DNA of 64,000 nucleotides, taken from assembly GCF_034347385.1 (NCBI RefSeq), contig NZ_CP133777.1, positions 3,286,001-3,350,000 on the forward strand, read 5' to 3'. The translations under genes and the position numbers were made by a program. Source of the stretch: Actimicrobium sp. CCC2.4 (GTDB taxonomy: Bacteria > Pseudomonadota > Gammaproteobacteria > Burkholderiales > Burkholderiaceae_D). Shown piece after piece: positions 36,940 through 47,436 of the stretch (position 1 is its first letter; each line of letters opens with the position of its first letter). The notes under the pieces are model-generated. The model did not search any database and was not told the origin of the DNA. It saw only the letters and a list, made by a program, of their open reading frames with translations.

Positions 36940-38085
36940 TTACTCGGCCGCCAACGCGACCAATGCCCCTGCTTGAGTTTGAAAGATCACGCGATCACCA
37001 GCCACTACCGGCGTGGCCACAATCGGGCTGCCGTCAGTGGCAACACGGGCCAGGAAAGCGCCGTCATCGCGTGCAAGAAAATGGATGTAACCCTGACCAT
37101 CACCGATTGCTACCGACCGGCCGAAAGACACTGGCGCAGACAACCTGCGATACCCGAGTTTGTCGTTGCGCCAGACGTTGGTTCCGGTATCACGCGCGAA
37201 GGCCGACACGGCACCGACATCATTGGCAGCAAAAATGAAGCGCTCGTCGGCACCCACGCCGACATCGCTGGACCAGTCTTTCGACCAGCGCACCGTGCCA
37301 CCAGCCAGGTCGAAGCAACCGACACGGCCCTGATAAGCGACCGCGCAGATTTCGCGGCCGATGATGACCGGGTTGCCCGAGGTATCGGAAACCCGTTCGA
37401 GTTCGGTCGCACCACGCGGATCACCGACGGCAACCTCCCACAGCGGTGCGCCATTGTTGAGTGTCATCGCCAGCAAGCGACCGCCCGGCATCGCGGCATA
37501 CGCGGCAGTATCGTTGGTGACAATTCCCGGCGCGGAACGCAATGTCAGCGCCGGCGTCGTACGCTGCAGGAACCAGCGACGCGTACCGGTGGCGACATCG
37601 AATGCGGCGATACGGTTATCCACACTGCGTACGATGACCAGGTCGGCAGTGACCGCCGGTGCCGACAGCACTTCACTGGTGGTCTGTGCTTTCCAGCGCA
37701 ATTTGCCGTCGCCGTCGAACGCGTAGATCATGCCTTTTGCCGCGGATACAGCGACCGTGTTGCCGTCACTGCCGACACCGGCAGTCAGTGCTGCGCCGGC
37801 ATTGATGCGCCAGACTACCGCACCGGTAGCCACATCAAAACGGGCGATGGTACCGTCCGCCGCAGCAGCAAAAACATTGCTGCCGACGACTGCCGGCGAC
37901 AGGTCGAAACCATTCGACTTGCCGACCGCGACGGTCCATGCGGTACGCACAGCCATCGTCGGCTTGAACTCGACCAGCGCGACTGGCGGATTGCGTTGCG
38001 GCGGCTTGCTGAACGGATTGAGCGAAGCGCATCCAGCCAGCGTCACCAGAATCATCGCTCCTGCCAATTTGACTGCACTATGCAT
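36940..38085 (-). CDS. bamB: Outer membrane assembly lipoprotein BamB
   Basis: Non-essential lipoprotein of the BAM complex that inserts beta-barrel proteins in the outer membrane. 381 residues: a lipoprotein signal with lipobox LAGC at about residues 16-19, then an eight-bladed propeller of PQQ-like repeats (GAVVWRINAGAALTAGVG, GKLRWKAQTTSEVLSAP, GTRRWFLQRT, GTNVWRNDKLG). It sits between yfgM (50 bp) and der (9 bp). Confidence 0.95.
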   Translation of the reverse strand: MHSAVKLAGAMILVTLAGCASLNPFSKPPQRNPPVALVEFKPTMAVRTAWTVAVGKSNGFDLSPAVVGSNVFAAAADGTIARFDVATGAVVWRINAGAALTAGVGSDGNTVAVSAAKGMIYAFDGDGKLRWKAQTTSEVLSAPAVTADLVIVRSVDNRIAAFDVATGTRRWFLQRTTPALTLRSAPGIVTNDTAAYAAMPGGRLLAMTLNNGAPLWEVAVGDPRGATELERVSDTSGNPVIIGREICAVAYQGRVGCFDLAGGTVRWSKDWSSDVGVGADERFIFAANDVGAVSAFARDTGTNVWRNDKLGYRRLSAPVSFGRSVAIGDGQGYIHFLARDDGAFLARVATDGSPIVATPVVAGDRVIFQTQAGALVALAAE

Positions 38086-38135
38086 TTTTTTCCTTTAACC
38101 GAAGAAGATTGACCGCACCGTTCGCGCAGTCAGTT

Positions 38136-38786
38136 TTATGCTGCAGCCTTGGCAGCAGCGCCGCCGATGGCATCGAGCTTCAATTGAATCAACTGACGTC
38201 CGGGATTTTTTTGTTCTGCCTTGTCGAGTGCGAGTTGATAGGCCGTGCGTGCTTCGGGCAACTTGTCCTGGGCGACCAGCAAGTCGCCCTTGCGGTCGGC
38301 GACGTCTGCGGCAAACGCGGCCGGGAAGTCACCCGCCAGCAGCGCCAGACCGGCGTCGTAAGCTTTTTCGTCGAGCAGCACACCAGCGAGGCGAATGCGG
38401 GCAATCGCCTTGTATTCGGTATCGGCACCCTTGTCGATGATCCATTGCAGCTGGGCTTTAGCCAGCGGCACATCGTTGGCGTCGACCGCTGCCTTGGCAG
38501 CAACCAGCGCACTCATCTGGGCATAGGCTGTCCGTACATAGCGGTCTTGCAGATCGGTCGCCGCGCGCTGGATACGGGCGTTATCCTTGGCGGTGACCGC
38601 ATTCTGTAATTCGTTGTACAGCATGGATGCCTGCGTCGATTGCGTGCGCTGATAGTAATTCCAGCCGGACCATGCCGCATACCCGGCCAGCACAATGGTC
38701 AGCGCCCAGGTCAGCAGATTGCCGTACTGGCTCCACCAGGCCTTGATGCTGGCCATTTGCTCTTGTTCTTCGTGATCGTATGCCAT
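38136..38786 (-). CDS. YfgM family tetratricopeptide protein
   Basis: 216 residues. A short cytoplasmic N-terminus (AYDHEEQEQMASIKAWWSQYG) is followed by one membrane helix (LLTWALTIVLAGYAAWSGW) and a periplasmic TPR-like domain (VAAKAAVDANDVPLAKAQLQWI). In E. coli YfgM associates with the SecYEG translocon and PpiD as part of periplasmic chaperone traffic. The hisS-yfgM-bamB-der order is the same there. It starts 45 bp after hisS. Confidence 0.93.
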   Translation of the reverse strand: MAYDHEEQEQMASIKAWWSQYGNLLTWALTIVLAGYAAWSGWNYYQRTQSTQASMLYNELQNAVTAKDNARIQRAATDLQDRYVRTAYAQMSALVAAKAAVDANDVPLAKAQLQWIIDKGADTEYKAIARIRLAGVLLDEKAYDAGLALLAGDFPAAFAADVADRKGDLLVAQDKLPEARTAYQLALDKAEQKNPGRQLIQLKLDAIGGAAAKAAA

Positions 38787-38831
38787 GTTAACTTTGTCTC
38801 AATCGTGAATTGTCATCGGTGGATGAGAGGA

Positions 38832-40226
38832 TTAGTGATGCGTGTGATCATGCGCGGCATGGTCGTGGTCCGCGTGGCTGTCATCGCCAATAATCTGGTC
38901 CACCAGATAATCGGCCACGCTGTCGAACGGCACCAGGGCTTGCTGATGCTGGTGTGTCTCTCCATCAGTGGCACGCAATGCCTTGACGGTCGCCATGTCG
39001 CCGGCGACTTCATCTTCTCCGAGAATGACGGCATAAGCAGCGCCACTGGCATCAGCGCGTTTCATTTGTGCCTTGACACTGCTGCTCGAAGCCGACGCGC
39101 AATGTAGCACAACGTCGAGGCCGGCATCGCGTAAACGCTCCGCGACGACCGAGGCTTTGAGCTGCGCGGCCTCACCCTGATGGACGACATAGACGTCGCA
39201 CTGGCTGCCGGCATACTTTTCGCCGCCGGCTTTCATCAGCTCCAGCAGGCGTTCTATGCCCATCGCGAAACCGCACGATGGCGTTGGCTTGCCGCCGAAC
39301 ATGTCGAATAGTGTGTCGTAACGACCGCCCGCGCAGACCGTACCTTGCGAACCGAGTTCGTCGGTGACCCACTCGAACACGGTGCGGTTGTAATAGTCCA
39401 TGCCGCGCACCAGGCGCGGGTTGATCGTGAACGGCACGTTGTTATGGCGCAGGATGTTTTGCACGCCGTCGAAATGGGTTTGCGATTCCTCGCCCAGATA
39501 TGCCAGCAATTGCGGCGCGGCATTGACCATCGCTTGCATCGCCGGGTTCTTGGTATCGAGAATGCGCAGCGGATTGGTGTGCAGGCGCCGTTTGGCTTCT
39601 TCGTCCATCACGTCCAGATGCTGCTCGAAATACGCGATCAGGTCGATCCGGTGGCGATTGCGCTCTTCGGCATTGCCGATCGAATTGAGTTCAAGCCGGA
39701 TGTTATCAAGGCCGAGGTCATCCCACAGGCGCTGGCATAACATCATCAGTTCGGCATCAATATCCGGACCGGAAAACCCGAGCGCTTCCGCACCGACCTG
39801 ATGAAACTGGCGATAGCGTCCCCGCTGCGGCCGCTCGTGCCGGAACATCGGACCGGTATACCAGAGCCGCTTCGGACCTTCGTAGGTCAGATTGTGTTCG
39901 ATCGCCGCACGCACGACGCCGGCAGTGGCCTCCGGACGCAAGGTCAGCAGGTCGCCATTCATCGAATCGGCGAATGAATACATTTCCTTCTCGACGATAT
40001 CGGTGACAGTGCCGAGGCCGCGCGCGAACAGGGAGGTCGATTCGACGATAGGCGTGCGGATCTGCTGGAAGCCGTAGCTTTTGAGTACGGTCTGCACGGT
40101 GTTATCGAACAATTCCCACAGGCCGGTGTCGGCCGGCAGAATATCGTTCATGCCTTTTACAGCGGTGATCTTGTCGGCTTTTTTAGGGGCCGTTTTTTTA
40201 TCTGACTTATCTGACATATCTGACAT
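38832..40226 (-). CDS. hisS: Histidyl-tRNA synthetase
   Basis: Class II synthetase charging tRNA-His. 464 residues. Signatures: KGMNDILP near the N-terminus, motif 2 [23 protein letters not shown], the histidine-A motif [15 protein letters not shown], and motif 3 [12 protein letters not shown]. The N-terminus carries an extra lysine-rich leader encoded by tandem 9-bp repeats ([11 protein letters not shown]), giving two possible ATGs at 40226 and 40217. The C-terminal His-rich tail ([17 protein letters not shown]) is unusual and could bind metal. Confidence 0.96.
   Translation of the reverse strand: MSDMSDKSDKKTAPKKADKITAVKGMNDILPADTGLWELFDNTVQTVLKSYGFQQIRTPIVESTSLFARGLGTVTDIVEKEMYSFADSMNGDLLTLRPEATAGVVRAAIEHNLTYEGPKRLWYTGPMFRHERPQRGRYRQFHQVGAEALGFSGPDIDAELMMLCQRLWDDLGLDNIRLELNSIGNAEERNRHRIDLIAYFEQHLDVMDEEAKRRLHTNPLRILDTKNPAMQAMVNAAPQLLAYLGEESQTHFDGVQNILRHNNVPFTINPRLVRGMDYYNRTVFEWVTDELGSQGTVCAGGRYDTLFDMFGGKPTPSCGFAMGIERLLELMKAGGEKYAGSQCDVYVVHQGEAAQLKASVVAERLRDAGLDVVLHCASASSSSVKAQMKRADASGAAYAVILGEDEVAGDMATVKALRATDGETHQHQQALVPFDSVADYLVDQIIGDDSHADHDHAAHDHTHH
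40200..40226 (-). repeat. Three tandem 9-bp repeats at the hisS start codon
   Basis: Minus strand ATGTCAGAT ATGTCAGAT AAGTCAGAT. The first two copies each supply an in-frame ATG, so a change in copy number would keep the frame and simply lengthen or shorten the leader. Confidence 0.75.
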
Positions 40227-40249
40227 AAGGGTGTGTTTCCGCTATCAAT

Positions 40250-41554
40250 TCATGCCACTGGCGTGGTCTTGCCGTAATGGCTTTGTACATACTCCAGCAC
40301 GATGGCCTGGAATTCTTCCGAGATGCGCTCGCCGCGCAGCGTGACGGTTTTTTCGCCATCGACAAACACCGGCGCGGCCGGCGTCTCGCCGGTACCTGGC
40401 AAGCTGATACCGATGTTGGCATGGCGCGATTCGCCGGGACCGTTGACGATGCAACCCATGACCGCGACATTCATTGCCTCGACGCCGGGGTAATCGATTT
40501 TCCAGACCGGCATCTGGTCACGCAAGTAGGTTTGGATGCTGTCGGCCAGCGACTGGAATGTGGTCGATGTCGTACGGCCGCAGCCCGGGCAAGCGATGAC
40601 CATCGGCGTGAACTTGCGCAAGCCCATCGTCTGCAGGATTTCCTGGCCGACGATGACTTCGCGGGTGCGGTCGCCGCCCGGCTCGGGCGTGAGCGAAATA
40701 CGCACCGTGTCGCCGATGCCCTCTTGCAGCAGCACCGACAGTGCCGCCGTCGAGGCGACGATGCCCTTGCTGCCCATGCCGGCTTCGGTCAGGCCGAGGT
40801 GCAGCGGATAGTCGCACCGATTGGCCAGTTCACGGTAGACGGCGATCAGGTCCTGCACACCGGAGACCTTGCAGGACAGGATGATCTTGTCGCGCGCCAG
40901 ACCGAGTTCTTCGGCGCGCAAGGCGTTGTCGACCGCCGAAGTAATCAGTGCTTCGTACATCACGGCCTGCGCGGTCCAAGGCACGGCGCGCCTGGCGTTT
41001 TCATCCATGATGCGTGCCAGCAGCGCCTGGTCCAGACTGCCCCAGTTGACACCGATGCGCACCGGCTTGTCGTACTTGCAGGCGGCTTCGATCATCTGGG
41101 CAAACTGGGTATCGCGCTTGGCCCCCTGCCCGACATTGCCGGGATTGATGCGGTACTTCGACAGCGCACGGGCGCAATCGGGATAGTCGTTGAGCAGCGT
41201 GTGGCCGTTGTAATGGAAGTCGCCCACCAGCGGCACATTGACACCCATGCGATCGAGCTGTTCACGGATCGCCGGCACGGCAGCAGCGGCTTCGGCATTG
41301 TTGACCGTGATGCGGACCAGCTCGGAACCGGCGCGGGCCAGCTCCTTGATCTGGATGGCGGTACCGATCGCATCGGCGGTATCGGTGTTGGTCATCGATT
41401 GCACGACGACAGGCGCATCGCCACCGACCAGAATCACGTGATCGCCATGACGAATGGCGACCTGGCGCACCATGCGGCGCAATGCCGGACCGGACGGAAT
41501 CGGCAGGCAATAAAGTGGATCAGAAGAAGGCAGATCTGAAGAAAGCAGGCTCAT
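40250..41554 (-). CDS. ispG: 4-hydroxy-3-methylbut-2-en-1-yl diphosphate synthase IspG
   Basis: Iron-sulfur enzyme of the MEP pathway converting MEcPP to HMBPP for isoprenoids. 434 residues: TIM barrel part with [36 protein letters not shown], then the C-terminal domain with 4Fe-4S ligands in ACPGCGRTT and [14 protein letters not shown]. Length is that of the proteobacterial form. It directly follows rodZ (3 bp) and precedes hisS by 23 bp. Confidence 0.96.
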   Translation of the reverse strand: MSLLSSDLPSSDPLYCLPIPSGPALRRMVRQVAIRHGDHVILVGGDAPVVVQSMTNTDTADAIGTAIQIKELARAGSELVRITVNNAEAAAAVPAIREQLDRMGVNVPLVGDFHYNGHTLLNDYPDCARALSKYRINPGNVGQGAKRDTQFAQMIEAACKYDKPVRIGVNWGSLDQALLARIMDENARRAVPWTAQAVMYEALITSAVDNALRAEELGLARDKIILSCKVSGVQDLIAVYRELANRCDYPLHLGLTEAGMGSKGIVASTAALSVLLQEGIGDTVRISLTPEPGGDRTREVIVGQEILQTMGLRKFTPMVIACPGCGRTTSTTFQSLADSIQTYLRDQMPVWKIDYPGVEAMNVAVMGCIVNGPGESRHANIGISLPGTGETPAAPVFVDGEKTVTLRGERISEEFQAIVLEYVQSHYGKTTPVA

Positions 41555-41557
41555 GGT

Positions 41558-42595
41558 CTATTTCAGGTTGATGCGGGCAACATTATTGTTCGACGCGGAC
41601 GTTAGCGGCAGGGGCGCACCACGCAAGGTAGCATCGACGCCCGCCGCGTTGCCGACCACCAGTGTGACCGGCCCGGCGATGTCGAAGGTGCCAACGCTGC
41701 CGGCGCGGTAAAGTTTCGACGCGACGGCTGTCGTGCCGCTGCCGCGAATTTCTATCCACGAATCGCTGCGCACAGTGAGCACTAACTGGTTATTGGTCGA
41801 TGCTGCCGGTGGCGCAACCAGCGCCAGGTCCACTGGCGGAATTGCGGCCGTAACAGGCACCTTCGCTTCGGCAGCCGGTGCGGCAACCGGTGCTGCAACC
41901 GGTGCTGCAACCGGTGCTGCAACGACTATGTCAGCCGCTACGGGGACAGCCAGCGCAGGCGTGGTTCCGATCGGCATGTCCGGCGTAATTTCGACATGCC
42001 CGGGAGAAGGTTCGGGACCGGTACCGGCCGGCTCGACGGTATCGCCGCGCAACACGCTCAGGCCGGACGACACCTTGGCCGAAGCGGTTTCGAAGTCATG
42101 TGGCAACCAGCCGTAATGCTGCGCCACCGAACTGATCGCAACCACGGCCACGACCACCAGCAAAGCGGAGTACCACTTCGACGACGCCCGGTGTCCGCTC
42201 GCAGAAGTCAGCCGATTATCAGAAAAATTGGTCGGTGACATCCTGCGTCGGGCGTGTGCAGGGACGGTCCCGCTCAAATCCTCGACCGGCAGGATCAGGT
42301 TGACCATCAGCGGGGTTGCGTCGATACCCAATAATTTTGCATAGGCGCGAATGAAGCCGCGCGTCACCGCAATGCCGGGCAAGGCGGCATGGTTGTCGTC
42401 TTCCATTGCCTGGATCTGACGTGGCGCCAGGTTCAGGTGCGAGCCCACCTCCGAAATACTCCAGCCGCGCGCAACCCGCTGGCGCGCCATTTGCGCACCT
42501 GGCGACAAGGTCGATTGGCCTGGTTGGGTGGCTTGTTCCGGCTGGCCGGGTGTTGCTGGTTCAAATGGCACTGGATTGGATCCGTCTTCACTCAT
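41558..42595 (-). CDS. rodZ: RodZ-like cell shape protein (HTH, membrane, DUF4115)
   Basis: Links cytoplasmic MreB to the elongation machinery. 345 residues from the ATG at 42595. An N-terminal helix-turn-helix (QRVARGWSISEVGSHLNLAPRQIQAMEDDN) precedes a membrane helix at about 140-160 (YSALLVVVAVVAISSVA). A variable linker with four PVAA units follows, and then the periplasmic DUF4115 domain (LVLTVRSDSWIEIRGSGTTAVASKLYRAG). It overlaps the pilW end by 8 bp. Function in cell shape is inferred from the architecture. Confidence 0.92.
   Translation of the reverse strand: MSEDGSNPVPFEPATPGQPEQATQPGQSTLSPGAQMARQRVARGWSISEVGSHLNLAPRQIQAMEDDNHAALPGIAVTRGFIRAYAKLLGIDATPLMVNLILPVEDLSGTVPAHARRRMSPTNFSDNRLTSASGHRASSKWYSALLVVVAVVAISSVAQHYGWLPHDFETASAKVSSGLSVLRGDTVEPAGTGPEPSPGHVEITPDMPIGTTPALAVPVAADIVVAAPVAAPVAAPVAAPAAEAKVPVTAAIPPVDLALVAPPAASTNNQLVLTVRSDSWIEIRGSGTTAVASKLYRAGSVGTFDIAGPVTLVVGNAAGVDATLRGAPLPLTSASNNNVARINLK
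41877..41924. repeat. Four tandem 12-bp repeats in rodZ linker
   Basis: GGTGCGGCAACC, then GGTGCTGCAACC twice, then GGTGCTGCAACG. In rodZ they encode successive Ala-Pro-Val-Ala units of the periplasmic linker. Copy-number changes would keep the frame. Confidence 0.8.
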
Positions 42596-43388
42596 CAAAA
42601 GCCCCGCGTTGGTAGGCTGCGAATTCGTTCGACGCCGGGTAGCGCCTCCGCAGTTGGGTAACCAGGCTGTTTTCGGCAGTCCGGTTCCCTAGTTTGTGTT
42701 CGGTCCGGATCGCCAGCCACAGCACCTCGACGCTCAACACATCCGCCTTCAGCAGACGCCCGGTGTAAAACTGGGCACGCTCGTATTCGCGTCGGTTGTA
42801 GTGCATGTTCGCCAGACTGAGCATGGCAGACGCATTGTTCGGATCGAACTGGAAAGCTTGCTTGAAGTACCGCTCCGCGGCAGCTTCGTCATTGAGTTTC
42901 AGGCTGCACAGGCCGGCGTTATTGAGCGCCTTTGACGGCTCCTGATAGGTGCGGCTTTTGAGTGTCGCCTCGAAGTACGCGATCGATTCGGCCGCGCGTC
43001 CGTTCTGGCACAGGTACCAGCCGTAGTTACTGGTCAGCTCGGGATTGTTCGGTGCCAGCCGGATTGCCGTGCGAAAGTTATCGTCGGCCAGCTTGATCTC
43101 GCCCATGTTCATGTAGATCAGTGCCCGCACGCTGTATGCATCGGACAGATTCGGGTCGGACAGCAATGCCTGCTTGAGTTCGTCGAGGGCCACCGGAAGC
43201 TGGCCCTGCTGGTAATAATTGATCGCCAGTTCCAACCGGATTTGTGCACGGCGCTGGTTGTCAGTGCGGTCCGATGCGGTGGCCAGCTCGGCCTGCCCGC
43301 TGCTGCCCGGCGCACCGGGACCGGTGACAACACAACCAGCTAGCGTGACCAGCAACGAAACTAACAACAAACTGACGGTATTTTTCAA
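42588..43388 (-). CDS. pilW: Type IV pilus biogenesis/stability lipoprotein PilW (PilF)
   Basis: Outer-membrane lipoprotein that helps the PilQ secretin assemble. 266 residues: lipobox LAGC at residues 16-19 and about six TPR units ([53 protein letters not shown]). The start is TTG at 43388 overlapping the rlmN stop (TTGA), with AGGTGA eight bases upstream. rlmN-pilW-rodZ-ispG is a conserved proteobacterial order. Confidence 0.92.
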   Translation of the reverse strand: MKNTVSLLLVSLLVTLAGCVVTGPGAPGSSGQAELATASDRTDNQRRAQIRLELAINYYQQGQLPVALDELKQALLSDPNLSDAYSVRALIYMNMGEIKLADDNFRTAIRLAPNNPELTSNYGWYLCQNGRAAESIAYFEATLKSRTYQEPSKALNNAGLCSLKLNDEAAAERYFKQAFQFDPNNASAMLSLANMHYNRREYERAQFYTGRLLKADVLSVEVLWLAIRTEHKLGNRTAENSLVTQLRRRYPASNEFAAYQRGAFDE

Positions 43389-44551
43389 GAAGTCACCTCG
43401 ACCAGACGCCCAAAATCCTTGCCGAATTTTTGCTGGTACTCGGCCATTTTCTGCATGCGTTCCTGCACCTTGGTGCGGTCCTGCACCTCACCGGCGAGCT
43501 GGCCGCAGGCGGCATCGATGTCATCACCGCGGGTCTTGCGGATGGTCGTCACGATGCCGGCATCCATCAGCACTTGCGCGAACAACTTGATCTGCGGATT
43601 GTTCGAGCGGGTCAGGCCGGATTCGGGGAAGGGATTGAATGGAATCAGGTTGAACTTGCACGGCACCAGTTGCGCGCCGTGGCGCACCAGCGCTACCAGT
43701 TCACGCGCATGCTGCTCGGTGTCATTGACGCCGTCGAGCATGCAGTATTCGAAGGTCACAAAATCGCGCGGCGCGAATTCCAGGTAGCGCACGCAGGCCG
43801 CCATCAATTCCTTGAGCGGATATTTTTTGTTCAGTGGTACCAGGCTGTCGCGCAGTGCATCGTTGGACGCATGCAGCGAGACCGCCAGCGCGACCGGGCA
43901 ATCCTGGCCGAGCTTGTCGATGTTCGGCACGACGCCACTGGTCGACAAGGTCACGCGCCGGCGCGACAGGCCGTAGGCGTTATCGTCAAGCATCAGCTTG
44001 AGCGCGGTGACGGTCGGTTCGTAATTGAGCAGCGGCTCGCCCATGCCCATCATCACGACATTGGTGATCTGGCGCTCGCCTTTCGGGCCGGGCTCGATGC
44101 CTTTGGTCTTACGTAATTCGAATTCGGCCATCCACAACTGGCCGATGATTTCACCGACCGTCAGGTTGCGGTTGAAGCCTTGCTTGCCGGTCGAACAGAA
44201 CCGGCAATTGACTGCGCAGCCCGCTTGCGTCGAGATGCATAGCGTGCCGCGATTTTCTTCCGGAATGAACACGGTTTCGACTGCATTGCCCTGCCCTACA
44301 TCGAGCAGCCACTTGCGTGTACCGTCGGTCGAGGTGTGATCACTGATCACCGCAGGAGACTGCACCACTGCGCGGGTCGCGAGCTTGTCGCGCAGTGATT
44401 TGGCCAGATCCGTCATTGCCGTGAAATCACTGGCTCCGAACTGGTGGATCCAGCGCTGCAATTGCTTGGCGCGGAACGGCTTCTCACCCAGTTCGCCGCA
44501 ATAAGCAACGAGCTGCGCGGGATCGAGGTCCAGCAAATTGGTGAGAGCCAT
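43385..44551 (-). CDS. rlmN: 23S rRNA / tRNA adenine-C2 methyltransferase RlmN
   Basis: Radical-SAM enzyme that methylates A2503 of 23S rRNA and A37 of some tRNAs. 388 residues. The iron-sulfur motif CAVNCRFC follows CISTQAG; the second catalytic Cys is in [25 protein letters not shown] and SLHASND are further family segments. It follows ndk by 48 bp and overlaps pilW by 4 bp. Confidence 0.97.
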   Translation of the reverse strand: MALTNLLDLDPAQLVAYCGELGEKPFRAKQLQRWIHQFGASDFTAMTDLAKSLRDKLATRAVVQSPAVISDHTSTDGTRKWLLDVGQGNAVETVFIPEENRGTLCISTQAGCAVNCRFCSTGKQGFNRNLTVGEIIGQLWMAEFELRKTKGIEPGPKGERQITNVVMMGMGEPLLNYEPTVTALKLMLDDNAYGLSRRRVTLSTSGVVPNIDKLGQDCPVALAVSLHASNDALRDSLVPLNKKYPLKELMAACVRYLEFAPRDFVTFEYCMLDGVNDTEQHARELVALVRHGAQLVPCKFNLIPFNPFPESGLTRSNNPQIKLFAQVLMDAGIVTTIRKTRGDDIDAACGQLAGEVQDRTKVQERMQKMAEYQQKFGKDFGRLVEVTS

Positions 44552-44599
44552 GGCGTCCTAACAATGTGGCCGCAATATCGCTGCGGCCGGATTTAAAAA

Positions 44600-45025
44600 T
44601 TAACGGGAATAAATATTCAGTGCTGGGAAGAAATACGCGATTTCGACTTGTGCGGTATCGACGGCATCCGAACCATGGACAGCGTTGGCATCGATCGAGT
44701 CAGCGAAGTCAGCACGGATCGTACCTTTGTCGGCTTTTTTCGGATCGGTGGCGCCGAGCAGGTCGCGGTGCTTGGCAATGGCGTTTTCGCCTTCGAGGGC
44801 CTGAACCACAACAGGACCGGAGATCATGAAGTCAACCAGATCCTTGAAGAAAGGACGGGCGCTGTGCACGGCGTAAAAGCCTTCGGCTTCGGTGCGTGAC
44901 AGATGCATCATGCGCGAAGCGATGATTTTCAAACCAGCGTTTTCAAAACGGGTGTAAATTTGGCCAATGACATTTTTTGCGACGGCGTCCGGCTTGATAA
45001 TTGACAGGGTGCGTTCGATAGACAT
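44600..45025 (-). CDS. ndk: Nucleoside diphosphate kinase
   Basis: Equilibrates nucleoside triphosphates. 141 residues from the ATG at 45025 ([21 protein letters not shown]); the upstream ATG at 45040 is less consistent with the family. The phosphohistidine motif is [12 protein letters not shown] and [18 protein letters not shown] is conserved. First gene of the long minus-strand housekeeping block; divergent from the YccA-type gene, with 148 bp between the starts. Confidence 0.97.
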   Translation of the reverse strand: MSIERTLSIIKPDAVAKNVIGQIYTRFENAGLKIIASRMMHLSRTEAEGFYAVHSARPFFKDLVDFMISGPVVVQALEGENAIAKHRDLLGATDPKKADKGTIRADFADSIDANAVHGSDAVDTAQVEIAYFFPALNIYSR

Positions 45026-45173
45026 CTGTAAAAACTCCAATGAAATTAAAGGGTTAAGTGTTGAATTTGATCCACCAACGAACGCGGGATTTTAGCATGA
45101 AAGCCCCTCGATTAAACCAAAACCATGACGATAGCCGACGCATGACCCCCTATTCTACTTACCCGGAGCCCGC

Positions 45174-45866
45174 ATGAACCAGCACTACGACCAGACCTAC
45201 TCTTCCCCGGCGACGACCCGCAGCGCCGGCCACCGCGTGATGCGCAACACCTACTGGCTGCTTGCGCTGTCAATGATTCCCTCAGTCCTTGGTGCCTGGC
45301 TGGGCGTCAAAATGAACTTCTCGCTCTTCGCCGGCAGCCCGTTCATCGGCTTCATGCTGTTCATGGGGATTGCCTACGGCTTCTTTTATGCGATCGAAAA
45401 AACCAAGGAAACCGGCATGGGCGTGGTGGTCCTGCTGGGCTTTACCTTCTTCATGGGCCTGATGCTGTCGCGCCTGATTGCACATACGCTCGGTTACGCC
45501 AATGGCAGCACGCTGGTGATGACAGCCTTCGGCGGCACCGCCACGATCATGGGCGTGATGGCCACGATTGCGACGGTCTCGAAGCGCGATTTTTCAGGCA
45601 TGGGGCGCTGGTTGTTTGTCGGCATGCTGGTCATCCTGGTCGCGGCAGTGGCCAATATTTTTCTGCAAATGCCGGCGCTCTACCTGGCAGTCTCGGTGCT
45701 GGCAATCGGTATTTTTTCGGCGTACATCCTGCATGACGTGCAACAGGTCATCAATGGTGGCGAGACCAACTACATCACGGCAACGTTGCACATCTATCTG
45801 GATGTCTACAATATTTTTGCCAACCTACTGGCACTGCTCGGCATTTTCGGCGGACAGCGGGACTGA
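45174..45866 (+). CDS. Bax1-I/YccA family membrane protein
   Basis: 230 residues with seven hydrophobic segments (for example MIPSVLGAWLGVKMNFSL and GVVVLLGFTFFMGLML). The C-terminal signature SAYILHDVQQVINGGETNYITATLHIYLDVYNIFANLLALLGIFGG is the UPF0005/BAX inhibitor hallmark, with conserved Asp residues. YccA of E. coli modulates FtsH; the HflKC genes lie 12 kb away, so a link is possible but only inferred. GGAG precedes the ATG. Convergent with rlmD. Confidence 0.92.
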   Translation: MNQHYDQTYSSPATTRSAGHRVMRNTYWLLALSMIPSVLGAWLGVKMNFSLFAGSPFIGFMLFMGIAYGFFYAIEKTKETGMGVVVLLGFTFFMGLMLSRLIAHTLGYANGSTLVMTAFGGTATIMGVMATIATVSKRDFSGMGRWLFVGMLVILVAAVANIFLQMPALYLAVSVLAIGIFSAYILHDVQQVINGGETNYITATLHIYLDVYNIFANLLALLGIFGGQRD

Positions 45867-45896
45867 CATTGCGAGCATAAGAGTACCGCAGAATGC

Positions 45897-45969
45897 AGGG
45901 TGCAATAACCGAAGGGCATTGCACCGCCAGCGGAGCATTTGGTGCAATGCCCTGCGGTTATTGCACCCT
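45897..45969. repeat. REP-like 29-bp inverted repeat
   Basis: Arms 45897-45925 and 45941-45969 are complementary at 28 of 29 positions around a 15-base loop; each arm is itself built of a smaller GGTGCAAT/ATTGCACC palindrome. It lies between convergent genes, the normal setting of extragenic palindromic repeats. No transposase is near. Confidence 0.8.
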
Positions 45970-45997
45970 ACGATTGCGGCCAGGATGATGCCTTAGT

Positions 45998-46029
45998 AAA
46001 AAAAGCCGACCGGCAGGCCGGCTTTTTTT
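45998..46029. terminator. Bidirectional intrinsic terminator between the YccA-type gene and rlmD
   Basis: AAAAAAAGCCG (45998-46008) and CGGCTTTTTTT (46019-46029) form a perfect 11-bp stem with a ten-base loop. It ends 15 bp from the rlmD stop and can serve both strands. Confidence 0.88.
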
Positions 46030-46044
46030 ACGCGCTCGTTATCT

Positions 46045-47385
46045 TCATGCCAGATCGAAGACCGCCATCGATTCGACATGCGCGGTGTGCGGGAACATGT
46101 TGACCACGCCGGCTTGCGACAGCACATACCCTCCCGCCACCAGCAACTGGGCATCCCTTGCCAGCGTCGCCGGATTGCACGAGACATACACAATGCGTCG
46201 CGGCTTCTGCACCGGCTGCAGTTCGGCCAGCGCTTCGCAGAGCGCCATCGCGCCATCGCGCGGCGGATCGATCAGCAGGCGATCGAAGTAACCCAGCGCG
46301 ACCAGATCCGCGCCCGTGATGTCGAACAGGTTGCGGCACTCGAAACTGGTCTTGTCCTGCACACCATTAAAGCGTGCGTTGTCCATCGCCCGCTGCGTCA
46401 GCGCGGCACTGCCTTCGATGCCCACCACCGCGCGCACCTGCGTGGCGATCGGCAACGTGAAATTGCCCAGACCGCAAAACAGGTCGGCGATGCGCTCCTC
46501 CGGTTGCGCATCCAGCAAGCGCAACGCACGGGCGACCAGCACCCGGTTGATCTGATGATTGACCTGCGTGAAATCGGTTGGCTTGAACGGCATCGTGATA
46601 CCGAATTCCGGCAATGAGTACTGCAGCGACTGGTTGGCCGGGTAGTACGGCACGGCACTCTCCGGACCGGCCGCCTGCAGCCACCAGACGATCCGGTGCA
46701 GATCGGCAAAGGCCTTGAGCAATACTTCATCGGCACGACTGAGCGGCGCCATGATGCGCAACACCAGTACCGTGACCACGCCGTCATTGCCCTCGCCGAC
46801 AGCCAGTTCGATCTGCGGTACCTGTTCGACAATCGACAAGGCAGCGATCAGTTCGCGCAGCGGCACCAGCAATGCCGAGACCTTGGGCGGCAGGATGTCG
46901 CAGCTGGTCATGTCGGTCAGGTAGGAGGATTTTTTTTCAATGAAGCCGACCAGCACGCCGCCCTTGCGCGGTACGTTGCGCACCGACAGACGGGCGCGAT
47001 AGCGGTAACCCCAGGTCGGGCCGTAGATCGGTCGCAGCATCAGGCGCGGCCGCACCTTGCCGATATGCCAGAGATTGTCTTCAAGCACGCGCTGCTTGAT
47101 GGCAACCTGTGCGGCAGCATCGAGGTGCTGCATCGCGCAACCGCCGCAAGTGCCGAAGTACGCACATTGCGGCGTGACCCGCATCGCCGATTCACGCACC
47201 AGTGCCGTCATACGGGCGGCTTCCCATTTCGATTTCTTGCGAAATGACAGGAAGCGCACCTGTTCGCCCGGCAGCGCGCCTTCGACAAAAATGACCTTGC
47301 CGTGACTGCCGTCTTCGTTGACGAGGTTACCGACACCGCGCGCTTCCATGTCGAGGGATCGGATTTCCAGAATAGTGTGCGGCAT
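46045..47385 (-). CDS. rlmD: 23S rRNA (uracil-1939-C5) methyltransferase RlmD
   Basis: 446 residues. N-terminal TRAM domain ([20 protein letters not shown]), iron-sulfur ligands in [16 protein letters not shown] plus a later Cys (TSCDILPP), SAM site [15 protein letters not shown], and catalytic Cys in [13 protein letters not shown]. It modifies 23S rRNA using SAM. It follows rpoS by 51 bp on the same strand. Confidence 0.95.
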   Translation of the reverse strand: MPHTILEIRSLDMEARGVGNLVNEDGSHGKVIFVEGALPGEQVRFLSFRKKSKWEAARMTALVRESAMRVTPQCAYFGTCGGCAMQHLDAAAQVAIKQRVLEDNLWHIGKVRPRLMLRPIYGPTWGYRYRARLSVRNVPRKGGVLVGFIEKKSSYLTDMTSCDILPPKVSALLVPLRELIAALSIVEQVPQIELAVGEGNDGVVTVLVLRIMAPLSRADEVLLKAFADLHRIVWWLQAAGPESAVPYYPANQSLQYSLPEFGITMPFKPTDFTQVNHQINRVLVARALRLLDAQPEERIADLFCGLGNFTLPIATQVRAVVGIEGSAALTQRAMDNARFNGVQDKTSFECRNLFDITGADLVALGYFDRLLIDPPRDGAMALCEALAELQPVQKPRRIVYVSCNPATLARDAQLLVAGGYVLSQAGVVNMFPHTAHVESMAVFDLA

Positions 47386-47436
47386 AGGAGTGACCAGAGA
47401 CTGACGGCAAGGCCGTCGAGGTAAATAGAAAAAGGA

